Source: Thiomargarita sp. (GTDB lineage Bacteria > Pseudomonadota > Gammaproteobacteria > Beggiatoales > Beggiatoaceae). From it: a DNA stretch of 6,469 nucleotides. Under the pieces are notes generated by a model, which was not told the DNA's origin, did no database searches, and was given only the letters and a program-made list of their open reading frames with translations. The stretch covers positions 1-6,469 of the forward strand of contig JAGLFE010000197.1 in NCBI GenBank assembly GCA_023144675.1, in the 5' to 3' direction. Positions 6,466-6,469 of this stretch are shown one piece after another (within the stretch, counting starts at the first letter, position 1; each line of letters starts with the position of its first letter). Both the position numbers and the translations under genes were made by a program.

Positions 6466-6469
6466 ACAT

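Noticed and set aside
6408..6469. Sigma-70 promoter such as TTGCAG with TAATAT on the minus strand
   Set aside because: The spacing is about 25 bases, too long, and other pairs in this AT-rich stretch are no better than chance.

Overview
The window is AT-rich (about one third G+C by eye) and holds two intact genes, both on the minus strand, in the order large repeat protein (1075-6396) then methyltransferase (148-1029). They are 45 bases apart and read as a probable two-gene operon. No RNA gene, CRISPR array, insertion sequence or phage gene is visible. The style of the large protein (caspase-like fold, then a long WD40 array, then helical repeats of the 'EQGxxLAxxGKIEAAxxKF' type) together with low G+C suggests a filamentous or giant sulfur gammaproteobacterium (Thiotrichales, Beggiatoa/Thiomargarita-like). 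This is inference from protein style, not a taxonomic assignment.

The large gene encodes a 1773-residue protein. It starts at a TTG codon behind a good Shine-Dalgarno sequence and opens with a signal peptide. A short helical segment follows, then a caspase-family (peptidase C14, orthocaspase-like) domain at residues 118-378 and a linker of about 75 residues with no ATPase. Next come 16 WD40 repeats (453-1137), 13 TPR-like helical repeats of mostly 43 residues (1168-1741), and a hydrophobic tail that ends at the last residue. The caspase fold is well kept, but both catalytic positions are replaced: the His of the YYAGHG-type motif is Tyr198 and the Cys of the DSCYSG-type motif is Ile252. It is therefore a predicted pseudo-protease carried on a very large two-array scaffold that is probably exported and held at the membrane.

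The downstream gene encodes a 293-residue class I SAM-dependent methyltransferase with an N-terminal four-cysteine zinc ribbon. Its substrate cannot be read from the sequence. It has no Shine-Dalgarno sequence, and its leader is a G-free AT tract containing tandem copies of a 7-bp repeat (TAATTAG on the plus strand).

Non-coding stretches: 1-147 (AT-rich, one weak AT hairpin, nothing else recognised), 1030-1074 (the heptamer array) and 6397-6469 (Shine-Dalgarno sequence and a long imperfect inverted repeat). The points most worth following are the dead caspase centre in an otherwise maintained gene, the evidence that the 16 blades form two eight-bladed propellers of different ancestry, and the unusual 43-residue helical repeat array.
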